This document shows positions 30,969 to 33,381 of a DNA stretch of 33,381 nt, piece by piece. The position numbers were made by a program, and so were the translations under genes. How positions within the stretch are numbered: position 1 is the first letter of the stretch; each line of letters opens with the position of its first letter. Location of the stretch: NCBI GenBank assembly GCA_964405235.1, contig CAYONG010000007.1:1-33381 (forward strand). The letters are read 5' to 3'. A model generated the notes under the pieces. That model was not told the DNA's origin, searched no databases, and saw only the letters and a list, made by a program, of their open reading frames with translations. Source of the DNA: WS-11 sp964405235. Its GTDB lineage: Bacteria; Eisenbacteria; RBG-16-71-46.

Positions 30969-33125
30969 GTGAAACGATCTCCTCCCCCGCCTTCGAATCG
31001 TCCGCGGCCGGCCACCCGGTCCGGCCGTCCCGAAGCGTCCATGCGCGGAAGACTCGACCTGGCGGCGGTGCTGGTCGTGGTGGCGGCGATCGTCGCGGCC
31101 GCGCACTGGCCGGTGCTGAGAGTCCAAGCCGAATCGCTCGACGACGACCGGTTCATCCTCAACAACACGCTCGTAAGCCGACCGGGCTGGCCGTCCACCT
31201 GGCAGTTCTTCAGCGAAGTACTGCATCCGTCGTCGGTCCCTGGCTACTACCTTCCCGTGACCATGACCTCGCTCATGCTTGACTATGCGATGGGGGGCAC
31301 CCCCTCGGACTTCCACGCATTCCACCGCACGAACCTCGTATTGCACGTCACGTCCTCGCTCCTGGTCGTCCTGCTCCTGTACCAACTGTTCGGGGGCGCG
31401 ATCCCTGCCGGAATCGTAGGGCTCCTGTTCGGCGTGCATCCGGTTATGGTCGAGGCTGTGGCCTGGCTGTCTCAACGCAAGACACTTCTGGCCACGTGCT
31501 TCGGCTTCGGTTGCCTGGTGGCCTACGTGCGGCATCACCGCAGCGGTGGCCGATCGTGGTGGAACGCGGGGATCGTGTTGCACGCGCTGGCACTCCTCTG
31601 CAAACCAACCGTGGTGACGCTCCCGATCCTGCTCCTATTGCTGGACTGGTGGCCGTTGCGCAGGCAAGGCCGTCCAGCGCTTGTAGAGAAATGGCCGTTC
31701 TTCCTGCTTTCGCTGATGTCGAGCGTAATCGCCGGTTTCTCGCAGGTCGGAACAATGGGTACGACAGCGCTGCCGGAGACGGGGCCCTTGAGGCTGTTTG
31801 TCCAAATCTGCTACCTCCAGGTCTTCCATCTCGGTCAAATCCTTTGGCCGCACGATCTCTCCTCGCTCCATCCGCCCCCTATCCCGATCGCGCTCTCCAA
31901 TCCCGTGATTCTCTTTAGCGTCCTTGCTGTCTGCGCACTCACGGCATTCCTATTGCTGTCCGGGCGACGTTCGCGTGGTCCACTCACCGGCTGGCTCTTC
32001 TATCTCGTCGCACTGGCACCCACCTTCGGCGTGCTGGTCTGGAGCCAGATCTTCGTTTACGACAACTATCTCTACTTCCCCCTCGTTGGAATCCTGCTGC
32101 TTGTCGGGTCGGGCCTCGCAGCGGCCTGGCGGTCGCCGGCGTTCGGTCGCCCTGGTGCCAAGGCCGCGCTGCTATCGGCCGTGACTCTGGTGGCAGTCTT
32201 CGAGATCAACGGCACGCGCGCCACACTACGCTACTGGCGGAACAGCGACACGCTCTGGCACCACATCCTCGAAGTCATTCCCGACTCCCATGCGCTGAGG
32301 GAGAAGTACGGGGTCCTGCTTTCCAACCAGGAAAGGTACGTCGAAGCGATTCCGCAGCTACGTCTGGCTGTCGAGCTAGACCCGACGAACGGCGAGAATC
32401 GTCACAATCTTGGCCGAGCGCTCCGGCGAGTGGGTCAACTCGATGCCGCACTCCCGGAACTCGCAACCGCCGCCTCTCTGGTTCCGAGTGAGCCCGAATA
32501 CTCCCGCGAGCTGGCGCTGGCGTTGCGCAAGGCTGGGAAGCTGACCGAAGCCGAGTCGGCGTACAACCAAGTGCTCCGCCTGAACCCTCGCGATGCTGAT
32601 GCGCTCGGACAGGGGGGCACGCTGCTCGCCCTCCGCGGTGAAAGCAGACAGGCGCTCGAGATGGCCCACAGGGCCGTGTTACTGGAGCCGCAGAACGCCC
32701 GCACTCACTTTACCCTTGCGGTGATCCTCCTCCATGTCAGCGGTGTGGACGGCGAAGTCATCGACCAACTGCGGCAGGCGGTGAGATACCAGCCCGATTG
32801 GGCCGAGGCGTACAACGAACTTGCGTGGGTGTTGGCCACAAACCCGGACTCGGCCATTTTCGATCCAGGCGAGGCGCTGCAGCTCGCGCAGCGGGCGGTG
32901 GAGCTCTCCGATCGGAAGGACCCCGGCATTCTCGACACCTACGCCGCTGCCCAGGCCGCGGCGGGGCAGTTCGCTCCGGCGGTCGAGACCGCCCGGGACG
33001 CGGCCAGGCTCGCGGCGAGCCTCCAGGCCGACTCGTTGGTTCTGGCCATCCACAGGCGCATCGCGATCTACCAGCGGGGGCTCCGATTCACGGAGGACCG
33101 CCGGGGTCGCTCCGGGAGTCGGTGA
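30969..33125 (+). CDS. TMTC-like multi-pass membrane glycosyltransferase with C-terminal TPRs
   Basis: A 718-residue inner-membrane protein. The N-terminal half has about 10 hydrophobic helices and the pattern of bacterial TMTC/DUF1736-type proteins. ESLDDDRFILNN (residues about 55-66) holds the acidic pair near the catalytic site of GT-C glycosyltransferases. FHRTNLVLHVTSSLL and GVHPVMVEAVAWLSQRKTLL are family hallmarks. VYDNYLYFPLVGILLLVG lies in a later loop. From about residue 450 there are at least six tetratricopeptide-like repeats (YVEAIPQLRLAVELDP; LTEAESAYNQVLRLNP; YNELAWVLATNPD). TMTC relatives O-mannosylate proteins, but donor and target here are unknown. The GTG start has GGAG 7 nt upstream. 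An overlapping out-of-frame ATG at 30967 runs straight into a stop. Confidence 0.88.
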   Translation: MKRSPPPPSNRPRPATRSGRPEASMRGRLDLAAVLVVVAAIVAAAHWPVLRVQAESLDDDRFILNNTLVSRPGWPSTWQFFSEVLHPSSVPGYYLPVTMTSLMLDYAMGGTPSDFHAFHRTNLVLHVTSSLLVVLLLYQLFGGAIPAGIVGLLFGVHPVMVEAVAWLSQRKTLLATCFGFGCLVAYVRHHRSGGRSWWNAGIVLHALALLCKPTVVTLPILLLLLDWWPLRRQGRPALVEKWPFFLLSLMSSVIAGFSQVGTMGTTALPETGPLRLFVQICYLQVFHLGQILWPHDLSSLHPPPIPIALSNPVILFSVLAVCALTAFLLLSGRRSRGPLTGWLFYLVALAPTFGVLVWSQIFVYDNYLYFPLVGILLLVGSGLAAAWRSPAFGRPGAKAALLSAVTLVAVFEINGTRATLRYWRNSDTLWHHILEVIPDSHALREKYGVLLSNQERYVEAIPQLRLAVELDPTNGENRHNLGRALRRVGQLDAALPELATAASLVPSEPEYSRELALALRKAGKLTEAESAYNQVLRLNPRDADALGQGGTLLALRGESRQALEMAHRAVLLEPQNARTHFTLAVILLHVSGVDGEVIDQLRQAVRYQPDWAEAYNELAWVLATNPDSAIFDPGEALQLAQRAVELSDRKDPGILDTYAAAQAAAGQFAPAVETARDAARLAASLQADSLVLAIHRRIAIYQRGLRFTEDRRGRSGSR

Positions 33126-33170
33126 TCGGCTGTCCATCGTGCAGGTCCGGGGCCCGCAGTTAGCCCCGCA

Positions 33171-33199
33171 TTGCCCGCCCCCACCCCCTTCGCTATTCT
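33171..33199 (+). promoter_or_regulatory. Leaderless-type promoter of tdk
   Basis: TTGCCC (33171-33176), a 17-nt spacer and TATTCT (33194-33199) lie exactly 9 nt before the tdk ATG. There is no purine-rich ribosome-binding site between them. This is the third case of the layout seen at rpiB and udk. Confidence 0.6.
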
Positions 33200-33208
33200 C
33201 CCCGCCCC

Positions 33209-33381
33209 ATGTCCGAACCCACGCCGCACGCCCTGCCCAGCGCGGGGTGGATCGAAGTCATCGTCGGCAGCATGTACAGCGGAAAGACCGAGGAGCTGAT
33301 CCGCCGGCTGCGTCGCGCTCAGATCGCCCGTCAGCGGGTCGAGATCTTCAAGCCGGTCATCGACGACCGCTACGCCAAGGA
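33209..33381 (+). CDS. tdk: Thymidine kinase, N-terminal part (runs off the window)
   Basis: Type II thymidine kinase phosphorylating thymidine and deoxyuridine for nucleotide salvage. The visible 57 residues include IEVIVGSMYSGKTEELIRRL, with the P-loop GSMYSGKT characteristic of this family, and then VEIFKPVIDDRYAK. The catalytic Glu, lasso region and zinc-binding part lie beyond the end. The ATG at 33209 has only C-rich sequence before it and a promoter whose -10 is 9 nt upstream, so the message is probably leaderless. Confidence 0.93.
   Translation, partial: MSEPTPHALPSAGWIEVIVGSMYSGKTEELIRRLRRAQIARQRVEIFKPVIDDRYAK

Overview
The window is a stretch of GC-rich bacterial chromosome with densely packed genes. 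It shows no tRNA, rRNA, insertion sequence, phage gene or CRISPR array. The cell plan is diderm: there is a TonB-dependent receptor, a PorV/PorQ-type outer-membrane protein, two lipobox lipoproteins, and exported proteins ending in FlgD-like/type-A sorting domains. GC-rich Candidatus Eisenbacteria or a related FCB-group lineage would fit, but this is inference from gene content and no marker gene is present.

Layout. (1) 1-75 is the tail of an unidentified gene. 320-2371 (+) is an exported M3 zinc oligopeptidase, closed by a hairpin at 2391-2422. (2) 7642-2432 (-) is a compact operon: 2-oxoacid dehydrogenase E2, LipB, an A-type Fe-S carrier, a DUF2203 protein, NadA and LipA. It joins a lipoylated enzyme to both lipoylation enzymes and to Fe-S supply. 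An acyl-CoA thioesterase lies upstream (8276-7743). (3) 19654-8529 (-) is a surface block. The TonB receptor, PorV-like barrel, NHL lipoprotein, sorted exported protein and lipoprotein overlap each other by 1-11 nt. A separately promoted secreted protein with OB-fold-like repeats follows. (4) 23736-19856 (-) holds RpiB, adenosine deaminase and a secreted endonuclease/exonuclease/phosphatase (EEP) family enzyme. (5) 23909-27744 (+) holds an M16-like protein without the zinc motif, uridine kinase and a SulP transporter. (6) 29826-27772 (-) is a glycogen-debranching-type glucosidase. 30059-33125 (+) holds an exported VOC protein and a TMTC-like membrane glycosyltransferase with TPRs. Thymidine kinase begins at 33209 and runs off the end.

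How the genes may work together. The lipoyl/Fe-S operon is coherent by known biochemistry. More speculatively, the central region can be read as nucleic-acid scavenging: secreted nuclease, surface OB-fold protein, outer-membrane receptor complex, adenosine deaminase, RpiB, uridine kinase and thymidine kinase. RpiB carries an N-terminal amphipathic helix plus linker resembling a microcompartment encapsulation peptide. Three nucleotide/pentose genes (rpiB, udk, tdk) share an apparently leaderless promoter layout, with the -10 exactly 9 nt before ATG. No interval without a gene exceeds about 250 nt.
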